From NCBI GenBank assembly GCA_963802795.1, contig CAWDJV010000005.1, positions 1 through 64,000 on the forward strand: a stretch of DNA of 64,000 bases. The letters run 5' to 3'. A program made the position numbers and the translations under genes. The notes below the pieces were generated by a model, which saw only the letters and a program-made list of their open reading frames with translations, had not been told where the DNA came from and did no database searches. Source of the stretch: JAIBJN01 sp963802795. Its GTDB lineage: Bacteria > Actinomycetota > Thermoleophilia > Gaiellales > Gaiellaceae. Below are positions 1 through 6,538 of the stretch, one piece after another. Every line of letters starts with the position of its first letter. Position 1 is the first letter of the stretch.

Positions 1-656
1 CCGCCCGACCCGTCTGATCATGTCGGCATAGCTCATGACCTCGGGTCCGCCAGCGTCGTAGGTCTGCTCTAACGCGTCCTCGTTTCCGCACACGCCGGCG
101 AGATAGCGGACGACATCGGCGAGCGCGATCGGCTGCGTCGGCGTCTTGGCCCAGCGCGGGAGGATCATCGCCGGCAGGCGGTCGACGAGCGCCGCGATCG
201 TCTCGAACGCCGCGCTGCCCTTGCCTACGACCATGCCCGCTCGAAGCGTGGTCACGGGCACCGAGCCGGCGGCCAGTCGTTGTTCCGTCTCCCGGCGGCT
301 GCGCAGGTGCGGCGAAAGGTCATCCGCGTCGTCGCCGAGCCCGCCGAGGTAGACGATCTGGCGAAAAGCCCAGCCTTCTCGGCTGCCCTGGCGAACCCGT
401 CCGCGCTGCGCCGCTCGCGTTCCTCGAATCCCTCCTTGCCGAGCGAGTGCACGAGGTAGTACAGGGCCTCGGCGCCCTCCATTGCGCGGGCGACGCTTTG
501 CTCGTCGTTCACGTCGGCGCGCACCCAGCGCACGCCGTGCTCGTCCCGGCTCTTCTCGGGCGAGCGCGAGACCGCCGTGATGTCGTGGTCGCGGGTGAGC
601 ACGGTGACGAGGGCGGCTCCGATCGCCCCCGTCGCGCCGAAGACGACGACCTTCAT
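1..656 (-). CDS. NAD(P)-binding NmrA/epimerase-like protein, partial and frameshifted
   Basis: The N-terminus shows a Rossmann nucleotide-binding motif (MKVVVFGATGAIGAAL) and then a typical NmrA/DUF2867-like region (VRADVNDEQSVARAMEGAEALYYLVHS). The ATG at 656 has a GGAG ribosome site a few bases upstream. Around position 366 the frame breaks. The homologous reading (RQIVYLGGLGDDADDLS, later YDAGGPEVMSYADMIRR) continues in another frame to the window edge, so the C-terminus lies outside. The probable role is an NAD(P)-dependent oxidoreductase or redox-sensor-like protein; the substrate is unknown. The break lies next to a run of T on the coding strand and could be a sequencing error. Confidence 0.7.
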
Positions 657-822
657 ACCCACTCTCCAGGAAAAACTCGGGCGGCTCCTCTGCCTCACCT
701 GAGCGGACCTAGGGAGGGGGAGGAGGTCGGCTCCAGGTCGTCGCCACTCCCGCTCCACTATGGATCCATCCATCTAGAGCACCGGGGCCGCCGGCCTCGA
801 TTGAACTCCTGCCTTAGGTCGG

Positions 823-984
823 CTAGATCCGCTCTCGCGCCTCGTCCTTCGCGTCCTCGAACTGCTCCTTGCCCTCGCCGACCTTCTGCTGAGCCTTGCC
901 CTGCTTCTCCCGAAGCTCGTCGTCGGTGAGCTTGCCTTCGGCTTCCTTCAGCTTGCCTTCGACCTTGTCGCGCTTACCTTCCAT
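823..984 (-). CDS. CsbD-like stress protein
   Basis: A 53-residue, highly charged protein (MEGKRDKVEGKLKEAEGKL) that matches the CsbD family in length and in its repeating K-E-G-K-L pattern. CsbD proteins are small general-stress proteins under sigma-B-type control in other bacteria; their biochemical role is unclear. The ATG at 984 has an AAAGGGG stretch upstream. It is monocistronic, with no clear partner nearby, although a STAS-domain protein (a family of the sigma-factor partner-switching pathway) lies 0.6 kb away. Confidence 0.8.
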   Translation of the reverse strand: MEGKRDKVEGKLKEAEGKLTDDELREKQGKAQQKVGEGKEQFEDAKDEARERI

Positions 985-1257
985 GGAAGACCCCTTTCGG
1001 ACTGTGTGTTGAACCCGTGTGTGCCCCCGTCCGCGGAAAGGGAAACACAGGCGGCAGCGATGATTCGCGGTGAACGGGGACGTTCCCGAAACGCCCGACC
1101 GGCGGTTCGGCAAGTGCCGTATCCGCGGGTCCACCCTCGATCGACTTGCGGGATCGAGCAGGACGGCCTGACGATGTCGGTGGAGGACCGAAGGCGGACG
1201 ATGAGCAAGTGGCTCGTCGATCCGCAAGACGATTCGGTCAGCTCGAATCCGTGAAGG

Positions 1258-1551
1258 TCAAGAGGTCGAGAAGGTCGCCGATCTCGTGGTTCGTTTGGGC
1301 TGGATGTCGCATTTTGCGCGACGGTGGATCGAGTAGTGGTTGCGTCGGCCGACCTTCTTGCGCTCGACGAAGCCTGTTTCGACGAGGTCGGCGACGATTC
1401 GCTGGGCGGCACGTTCGGTGATTCCGACTTTCTCCGCGACGTCGCGCAGACGCACGTCTCCGTCGCGAGCGATGCAGAGGAGTACCTGGGTGTGGTTCGT
1501 GACGAACCGCCACGGTTTCCCATCCCCATCGCTTGACTTTCCCATCCCCAT
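1258..1551 (-). CDS. Winged-helix transcriptional regulator with duplicated start and shifted C-terminus
   Basis: The central part is a helix-turn-helix of the MarR/ArsR-like winged-helix kind (WRFVTNHTQVLLCIARDGDVRLRDVAEKVGITERAAQRIVADL). Two oddities frame it. A 22-bp tandem duplication (1516-1559) separates the likely original start (ATG at 1564, reading MSSDGDGK) from the body; the start now in frame is the ATG at 1551 inside the distal copy. Near 1316 the frame is lost again: the family-like tail (RHPAQTNHEIGDLLDLLTFTDSS) continues in the frame of the original start and stops at 1238. The intact gene would run 1564-1238. It is divergent from the STAS gene and could regulate it. Confidence 0.7.
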   Translation of the reverse strand: MGMGKSSDGDGKPWRFVTNHTQVLLCIARDGDVRLRDVAEKVGITERAAQRIVADLVETGFVERKKVGRRNHYSIHRRAKCDIQPKRTTRSATFSTS

Positions 1552-1559
1552 CGCTTGAC
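1516..1559. repeat. Perfect 22-bp tandem duplication
   Basis: Two adjacent identical 22-bp units (1516-1537 and 1538-1559). They cover the 5' end of the winged-helix regulator and the spacer to the divergent STAS gene. With one unit the ATG at 1564 would be in frame with the regulator body; 22 bp shifts it by one base. Confidence 0.95.
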
Positions 1560-1595
1560 ATTAGCGACCTAGTTATCGTATGTTTTTGGTCGTCT

Positions 1596-2027
1596 ATGTT
1601 GTCCAACGTACCAGATCCCACCTCCGATCGCACCCTCGGCTCCGGAGAGCTCGGCCCCCCGCTCACGATCGCCGTGGAGACACTCGCAGACGGCGGATGC
1701 CTCGTGTCCATCTGGGGCGAAGTCGACCTTCACACGGCGCCCCAGCTCGAGCGCGTGCTCGACGACGCCACTCGAGCCGGCGACCGAGACGTCCTCGTCG
1801 AGTTCTCACGAGAGAGCTTCATCGACTCGACCGGCCTCCACGTTCTCATCCAGACCGCCCAGCGCCTGCAGGCGGCCGGTCGCTCGCTACGAGTCACAAC
1901 CGAGAACCCCCACACCAACAGCGTCATCGAGACCATGGGCCTCGAAGAGAGGCTCGGCCTCACCAACTCGAGCGCAAGCGAGCCTGAGCTCACTGCCTCG
2001 GAGATTGGGGACGACATCTCCACCTAG
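1596..2027 (+). CDS. STAS-domain anti-anti-sigma-like protein
   Basis: A 143-residue protein with one STAS domain. The phosphorylatable serine sits in the typical motif FIDSTGLHVLI. Family members (SpoIIAA, RsbV) bind an anti-sigma kinase and thereby release a sigma factor; dephosphorylated serine is the active form. The ATG at 1596 was preferred because the sequence upstream of it falls in the tandem repeat and does not look like protein. No anti-sigma kinase or sigma factor is adjacent, so the partner is unknown. It is divergent from the winged-helix regulator. Confidence 0.75.
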   Translation: MLSNVPDPTSDRTLGSGELGPPLTIAVETLADGGCLVSIWGEVDLHTAPQLERVLDDATRAGDRDVLVEFSRESFIDSTGLHVLIQTAQRLQAAGRSLRVTTENPHTNSVIETMGLEERLGLTNSSASEPELTASEIGDDIST

Positions 2028-2205
2028 CACAGTCTCCAGGCGGGATCGGTACCGGCTGATCGCGTAACCACCGTGGCGCGCCCAGACAACGCGACATAGT
2101 GCGTGGCCCTTCACCGCACCCTCGACGTGGACGCGGTGAGGGGTTCGGCGCATACGACTTGCTCTTCGGATCGTTGAGTTACGGGGAACGACCCGCGCAT
2201 CCCGG

Positions 2206-2495
2206 TTGATCCGCTCCCTGTTTCATCCAGAGGCGCTTGCCGACTACCTCGCGGCGGTACGAGACCCGCTGTCGTTCACGCGATGTGCGAGGACTACAGG
2301 GCCGGGGCAACGGTTTATCACGAGCTGGACGAGGCCGATCTCGCGGCTGGCCGCCGGATCCACTGTCCGGTGCTCGCCCTCTGGGCGGGCCAAGACGAGC
2401 TGGGCCGTTGGTTCGACGTCCTTGAGACCTGGCGTCGTTGGGCGGACGACGGCGGACGACGTGCGCGGCCGCGCGATGAGTCAGTGCAGGCGGTG
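2206..2495 (+). pseudogene. Alpha/beta-hydrolase C-terminal remnant
   Basis: Split over two frames is the C-terminal part of a haloacetate/fluoroacetate dehalogenase-like hydrolase: FHPEALADYLAAVRDP, then MCEDYRAGATVYHELDEADLAAGRR, IHCPVLALWAGQDELGRWF and VLETWRRWADD. The aspartate of the second active-site loop (WAGQDELG) is present. The nucleophile elbow and the last histidine are missing, and the frame changes near 2280 and 2450. No intact start is present. It is a decayed fragment left of the DUF892 gene. Confidence 0.7.
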
Positions 2496-2552
2496 CTTAC
2501 CGTTTTGTCTCGATGGGTACCCGAGGGTTCCGACCCAATCGAAAGGACACGA

Positions 2553-3059
2553 ATGCCTGAGCTCACAACACCGCGCGACCTCTTCCTCCACGAACTCGGC
2601 GACATCCTCTACGTCGAGCGCGCCCTGGCAAAGGAGACGCTCCCGAAGCTGATCGGCGAGGTCTCCGACGAGGAGTTCAAGTCCGGGCTCGAGAGCCACC
2701 TCGAGCAGACCCGGCAGCACGTCGCCAACGTGGAGAAGGTCTTCGAGCTGCTCGGCGAGGAGCCCGAGGTCGAGAATGCGTCGGCTTCGAGGGCCTCAAG
2801 AAGGAGCACGACCAGCTGATCGAGGAGAGCGCCTCCTCGCTCGTCGACATCGTCGACGTCGGCGCCGCCGCGCGGACGGAGAACTACGAGATCGCCGCCT
2901 ACGAAGGCCTGCGCCGGATGGCCAAGGCCATGGGCGAGGACGAGGCCGTCGACCTCCTCGACAAGAACCTCAAGCAGGAGAAAGGAGACGTTGCGCGAGG
3001 TCGAGAAGATCGCCACGCGCCTCAGCAACGATAGCGCCAAGGAGGCCTCGGCCGCCTAG
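2553..3059 (+). CDS. DUF892/YciE-like ferritin-fold protein, two frameshifts
   Basis: ATG at 2553 is preceded by AAAGGA. The protein begins MPELTTPRDLFLHELGDILYVE, typical of the YciE/YciF (DUF892) family of ferritin-like four-helix proteins linked to stress response. The frame breaks near 2775, continues as CVGFEGLKKEHDQLIEES and RTENYEIAAYEGLRRMAKAMG, and breaks again near 2990 in an AAAGGAG run before ending KIATRLSNDSAKEASAA at 3059. Joined, it is about 168 residues, the normal family length. Because all parts are conserved-looking, the two indels are more likely base-calling errors than decay. Confidence 0.75.
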
Positions 3060-3128
3060 CGACGGTCACGCACCAGGCGCCCGCCCGCAGGGCCGGGGCG
3101 GGCGCCTCCGATTGCAAGGAGGGCTTTC

Positions 3129-3329
3129 ATGGTCGACCCCGTCGATTACCGCCTGCTCCTCAAGTACCCGGACCGCGACGAGCCGGAGAACGCAGACTTC
3201 ACGAGCTTCACTGGGAAGATCACCGAAGGTGACGTCCTCTCGCTCCCCGAGAAGGGCGAGTGGCGAGTCGAGGAGGTCAGGGATGCTCACGACCTCCCGA
3301 ATCCGCAGCTGGTCTGCGTTCCGGCCTAG
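3129..3329 (+). CDS. Small hypothetical protein
   Basis: A 66-residue protein (MVDPVDYRLLLKYPDRDEPEN) with a strong AAGGAGG ribosome site 10 bases before the ATG. It has no membrane segment or known motif. It is acidic, with proline and tryptophan near the C-terminus. It follows the DUF892 gene by 70 bases and may share its transcript. Function not recognised. Confidence 0.6.
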   Translation: MVDPVDYRLLLKYPDRDEPENADFTSFTGKITEGDVLSLPEKGEWRVEEVRDAHDLPNPQLVCVPA

Positions 3330-3541
3330 CCGCCGACGCCGACGGGCTGATTCGTGACGCGCGCGATGCTTCACCCCTAGTCCCGTGATCGCCGGCGGTC
3401 TGGCGCTGTACATCACCGTCGGCCTCGCCCACCTCTAGCATGCGCGGCTGGCTCCGGAGCAAAAGCCTCTCCGTTGCTTCCTCGTGCTCTCTCCTCGCCA
3501 CGCTGCGTCGGGAACCCGTCTCGACACCGCGGACTCCTGCG

Positions 3542-3721
3542 TTAGTACCACTTCCCTTTCGCGAACCCGCCGAAGGCTACGAGGCCGATGACGGCGATGA
3601 TGACGCCGAGCAGGACACTCCAGACCAACGCGACGACGATTCCAGCTATGACGAGAATGCCGCCGAGGCCGATCCCGCCCCAGCGTCCCGATCCTCGCGT
3701 TTCCGTAGGTGTCGTAGTCAT
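3542..3721 (-). CDS. Small two-helix membrane protein
   Basis: A 59-residue protein. The ATG at 3721 has AAAGGAG eight bases upstream. After a polar N-terminus (MTTTPTETRGSGRWGG) come two hydrophobic stretches at about residues 17-33 and 34-50, and the protein ends GGFAKGKWY. It resembles small actinobacterial membrane peptides of unknown role. Its size, good ribosome site and clean hydrophobic pattern support a real gene. Confidence 0.6.
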   Translation of the reverse strand: MTTTPTETRGSGRWGGIGLGGILVIAGIVVALVWSVLLGVIIAVIGLVAFGGFAKGKWY

Positions 3722-3836
3722 CGATCGCTCCTTTGTCGTTTAGGAGCGAGAGCATTCCCGCCGACGACCGGCTCTAAGCGCAGCGCAGCCTGCGCCTTGG
3801 ACGTTTCCATGTCACCACGGCGGATACGACCATCTC

Positions 3837-4349
3837 GTGGCCTCAGCGCTCCACATCTACCTGCAGGATCATCTCGCCGGGGCAACGTTCGGCCTCGAGC
3901 TCGTTCAGCGCTGTCATCGGAACAACGAAGGCACAGAATTCGCCGAGCCCTTGGCCGAGCTCACCGTCGAGATCGCGGAGGATCGACGGACCCTGCGACG
4001 GATCATGCATGACATCGGGGCCGACGTCTCTCGCACCAAAGTGGCGGCCGGGTGGACACTGGAGAAGATTCACCGGCTGAAGCCGAACGGCGGCCTCCTC
4101 GAGTACACACCACTCGCGCGCGTCATGGAGCTCGAGAGCCTGGTGATCGGCATCGCGGGAAAGAGGGCGATGTGGCAGGCGCTCGATGATGTGGCCGCAA
4201 GTGACCACCGCCTCGGTCCCCACTGCTTCTCGAGGCTCGCCGGGCAGGCTGACGACCAACTCTCGAGGGTCGAAGCCCTCCGGCTCGACGCCGCCCGCAC
4301 GGCGTTCCTACACCCGCCGACTGAGCGCACAGCCCGGGCATCCGCCTAG
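3837..4349 (+). CDS. Hypothetical helical protein, possibly ferritin-like
   Basis: A 170-residue, mostly helical protein starting at GTG 3837 (MASALHIYLQDHLAGATFG). It contains HLAGATFGLELVQRCHRNN, ELTVEIAEDRRTLRRIMHDIG and later DHRLGPHCFSRLAGQADDQL. The regular spacing of Glu and His suggests a four-helix bundle, but no metal-site motif is certain. No ribosome site is obvious. It is flanked by the small membrane protein and the sigma/ADH remnant; no functional link is visible. Confidence 0.55.
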   Translation: MASALHIYLQDHLAGATFGLELVQRCHRNNEGTEFAEPLAELTVEIAEDRRTLRRIMHDIGADVSRTKVAAGWTLEKIHRLKPNGGLLEYTPLARVMELESLVIGIAGKRAMWQALDDVAASDHRLGPHCFSRLAGQADDQLSRVEALRLDAARTAFLHPPTERTARASA

Positions 4350-4381
4350 GCCGCACGTCACAGACTTGCTCGAGCCGCGAT

Positions 4382-4610
4382 TCAGGTCTCGAGCACGATC
4401 TTGATCGCGCCGTCCTCCTTTCTGAAACATCTCGTAGCCGTGCGGGGCCAAGAGCCAGGCGACCGGCGAGCCCCCTCGCCAGCCCAGGAAACCACGAGTC
4501 GCCAGATAGAACGTCTCATGCACGAGTTCCTCCGCTAGCGTTGTGCTTCCGGTACGTCGAGCGAGATAGCCAACCGCGAGAGGCCAGTACGCCCGGAACA
4601 GTTCCTCCAT
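4382..4610 (-). pseudogene. ECF sigma factor N-terminus joined to an alcohol dehydrogenase tail
   Basis: From the ATG at 4610 the reading is region 2 of an ECF sigma factor (MEELFRAYWPLAVGYLARR, then TLAEELVHETFYLATRGFLGW and SPVAWLLA). At about 4449 it switches abruptly to HGYEMFQK and, after a one-base shift in AAAGGAGG, to EDGAIKIVLET plus stop. That ending is typical of zinc alcohol dehydrogenases. Neither gene is complete: sigma region 4 and the dehydrogenase body are absent. This is a deletion or recombination scar. Read without the shift, an open frame continues to 4308. Confidence 0.65.
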
Positions 4611-4882
4611 CCATCCGGCCACGCCAGCCTCCTTCGGCGGTCGCGCCTCCACCGGCACAACATCTCTGGCCCTAAAGACGTAGCAGTCCCCTCAAAGGTC
4701 ACATCAGCCCGAGGACGCCGCCGGATGCCATTTGGGAATGCCGGGTTCGCGCCGGCAGGCGACTCCCTCGTGGGGGCCAATCACAGTTGAGGCGGCGCAA
4801 ACCCTCTGTCTACCCCTCTAAGGCTGAACCCGTGCGAGCATTCTGCGAGCACGGCCTTCGCGCCGTTGTCTCGGAAGAAAGC

Positions 4883-4908
4883 GAAACCCCCGTCTGTGCG
4901 GGGGTTTC
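4883..4908 (-). terminator. Hairpin terminator beside the tRNA-Val remnant
   Basis: A ten-base perfect stem (GAAACCCCCG / CGGGGGTTTC) with a six-base loop. It lies just downstream of the tRNA-Val 3' end on the minus strand, the usual place for the terminator of an intact tRNA gene, so it was probably inherited with the remnant. Confidence 0.7.
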
Positions 4909-4910
4909 TG

Positions 4911-4955
4911 TGGTGGGCGGTCCTGGGCTCGAACCAGTGACCCCAGCTTGTCGAG
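4911..4955 (-). other. tRNA-Val(GAC) 3'-half remnant, candidate attachment site
   Basis: On the minus strand the sequence begins in an anticodon loop (TCGACAA, anticodon GAC), continues with the 3' anticodon arm (GCTGG), the variable loop, a T arm around GGTTCGAGCC and the acceptor end ACCGCCCACCA. The matching 5' half (GGGCGGT...) is absent upstream. Tyrosine recombinases often integrate in the 3' half of tRNA genes, so this is read as an att-type scar. One T-stem pair is mutated. A second copy lies at 16755-16796. Confidence 0.7.
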
Positions 4956-5036
4956 ACTGCCTTCAGCATCGACCTGTTCACTTCGTGGGAGAGAAGCGGA
5001 GCGGAGGGGCGGCCTCCGGCGCTCTACGATCTTCGC

Positions 5037-5750
5037 ATGACCGACAACGAGCAGTTCTGGCGCGCGATCGTCACGGGCGACGCGGGCGTGATGCGACGCG
5101 AGCGCCGACGACATCGGCGCATCCCTGGCACGCCTCGCTGCAAGACGTGCCTCGTGCCGCTCGGCGGACCGGCGGCACCCGTGGTCCGCCTCGTCCTCAA
5201 GTGCCGTCCATCTGCGAAGAACCCGAACTACTGCGACGTGTGCGAGACGTTCGTGCGGACGCATCCCGGCGGCGCCGAGGTCGAGATCTCGATGCTGTTC
5301 GCCGACGTGCGCGGGTCAACGACGCTCGCGGAGCGGATGCGGCCGACGGAGTTCGGCAGGCTGATGAACCGCTTCTTCGACTGCGCGAACCGCGTTGTGA
5401 TCGACAGCGACGGGCTCGTCGACAAGCTCGTCGGCGACGAGGTCGTCGCACTCTACGTGCCCGCCGTCGGCCCTGACCACGCACGAAAGGCTGTTGAGGC
5501 CGCGGGCGACCTGCTGCGTGCGACGGCCGACCTCGTTCCGGTCGGCGCCGGCGTCCACACCGGCGTCGCGTACGTCGGCGCGGTCGGCTCGGACTCGACC
5601 GTCGCCGACTTCACCGCGCTCGGCGACGCGGTCAACGTCACGGCGAGGCTGGCGTCGCTCGCGGGCGTGGGTGAGGCGCTGATCAGCGAGGCGGCCTACA
5701 CAGCTTCGGGCTCCGATGCGGCGACCTCGAGCGGCGCGAGCTCTCGGTGA
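5037..5750 (+). CDS. Class III adenylate/guanylate cyclase with N-terminal Cys motifs
   Basis: A cyclase catalytic domain starts at about residue 83 (ISMLFADVRGSTTLAERM, with the first metal-binding Asp) and includes VDKLVGDEVVALYVP (second metal Asp) and GVHTGVAYVGAVG...FTALGDAVNVTARLASL. The first 80 residues carry two CxxC pairs (CKTC and CDVC), which could form a small zinc site. Near 5711 the frame slips; the expected tail (LERRELSVRGRDAPLTVRV) continues in the next frame to about 5790, where the stop seen in the other copy is lost. A diverged, damaged copy is at 18361. Product cAMP or cGMP cannot be decided from sequence. Confidence 0.75.
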   Translation: MTDNEQFWRAIVTGDAGVMRRERRRHRRIPGTPRCKTCLVPLGGPAAPVVRLVLKCRPSAKNPNYCDVCETFVRTHPGGAEVEISMLFADVRGSTTLAERMRPTEFGRLMNRFFDCANRVVIDSDGLVDKLVGDEVVALYVPAVGPDHARKAVEAAGDLLRATADLVPVGAGVHTGVAYVGAVGSDSTVADFTALGDAVNVTARLASLAGVGEALISEAAYTASGSDAATSSGASSR

Positions 5751-5842
5751 GAGGCCGGGACGCGCCGCTCACGGTGCGGGTCCCTCGGCCTAACTTGGTA
5801 CTGGAATTGGTACTGATCTCAGCGGATCTCACCGCACCGAGA

Positions 5843-5878
5843 AGGACTGAAGCGGGGCCGAAACCCCGCTTCAGTCCT
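5843..5878. terminator. Strong hairpin in repeat copy A
   Basis: A perfect 15-bp inverted repeat (AGGACTGAAGCGGGG, loop CCGAAA). It lies just after the cyclase and before the tRNA-Sec remnant. There is no T-run, but stem strength and position suggest transcription termination. Related hairpins sit at 19088 and 29740 in the same context. Confidence 0.65.
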
Positions 5879-5901
5879 CAAATGGACCTTCCGCAACAGA
5901 G

Positions 5902-5964
5902 CTTCAAAACCGGCGAAACCGGTGTGGCCCATCGGTAGGTAGGTTCGACTCCTACGCCGCTCCG
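5902..5964 (+). other. tRNA-Sec 3'-half remnant S1
   Basis: It begins with a UCA anticodon loop and 3' anticodon stem (CTTCAAAACCGG), has a long variable region, then a T arm AGGTTCGACTCCT and an acceptor end GCCGCTCCG. These are hallmarks of bacterial selenocysteine tRNA. The variable arm is more diverged than in the copies at 19147 and 27984. No 5' half with the complementary acceptor strand was found, so this is a partial gene, probably an integration scar. Confidence 0.6.
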
Positions 5965-6174
5965 CTCTAAAGAGCCTGCATATCGCCCCCTTCTTGCGCT
6001 GGCTCGTAGCCTGAGTTGAAACGGAATGTGAACTTGGTACTGGATTTGGTACCGGTTTCAGCGCGCCCGAGGGCATCTCACCGCATCTCAGCGGACCGAA
6101 GGGGAACCGAGATCGCGCGGTGGGGAAAAACCGGTGCGGGTTACGCGGGCATGCACGTGCCGCAGCTTCGCGCC

Positions 6175-6353
6175 TCACTCCTCGATTCGAATCGCGGCTC
6201 GCGGGCAACCGTCGACGGCATCCTCGACTTTCGTCCGAAGATCCTCTGTGGGCTCCGATCGAGTACGAGCAGGGTGTCGTCGGCTTGAAGCTCGAACACC
6301 TCGGGGGCGACCGAGACACAGACCCCGTTCGCCTCGCAGAGATCGGGGTCGAC
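6175..6353 (-). pseudogene. Ferredoxin remnant
   Basis: A small ferredoxin of the single-cluster type: VDPDLCEANGVCVSVAPEVFEL supplies the CxxxxxC ligands. After a frame change near 6250 comes RTKVEDAVDGCPRAAIRIEE, with the last ligand Cys-Pro. Such ferredoxins usually feed cytochrome P450s. No start codon is preserved, and the upstream sequence does not look like ferredoxin or P450. It sits at the inner edge of repeat copy A, so it was probably cut by the rearrangement. Confidence 0.65.
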
Positions 6354-6538
6354 GGCAGGAGGGCTACCCGCGCGTCCTGGAGCACGACGCGAGCTCGCTC
6401 GGTTCCTTCCAACGCCCAGTCGGGGCTCTCCTCGCCGAGCAAGAGCATATTGAGCGATTCGGGCGCGGGGCGACGCCGTGCAGATCACACGGTATGTGGG
6501 TCAGCCGCTCGCTAAGTTGTCGAAGTCCTGCGCCCAGG

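Larger units (their letters stand above)
4970..6080. repeat. About 1.1-kb direct repeat, copy A
   Basis: Near-identical to 18291-19325 in the same orientation. Both copies hold, in order, a nucleotidyl cyclase gene, a paired TTGGTACTGG motif, a 15-bp hairpin, a tRNA-Sec 3' half and a second TTGGTACTGG pair ending in GTTTCAGCGCGCC. The two copies bracket about 12 kb of unrelated genes. Confidence 0.85.

Noticed and set aside
1516..1559. CRISPR-like repeat
   Set aside because: Only two adjacent units with no spacer; a simple tandem duplication.
5843..5878. Riboswitch or attenuator
   Set aside because: A single long perfect stem after a gene and before a tRNA scar fits a terminator or att-flank hairpin; no gene follows that it could control.
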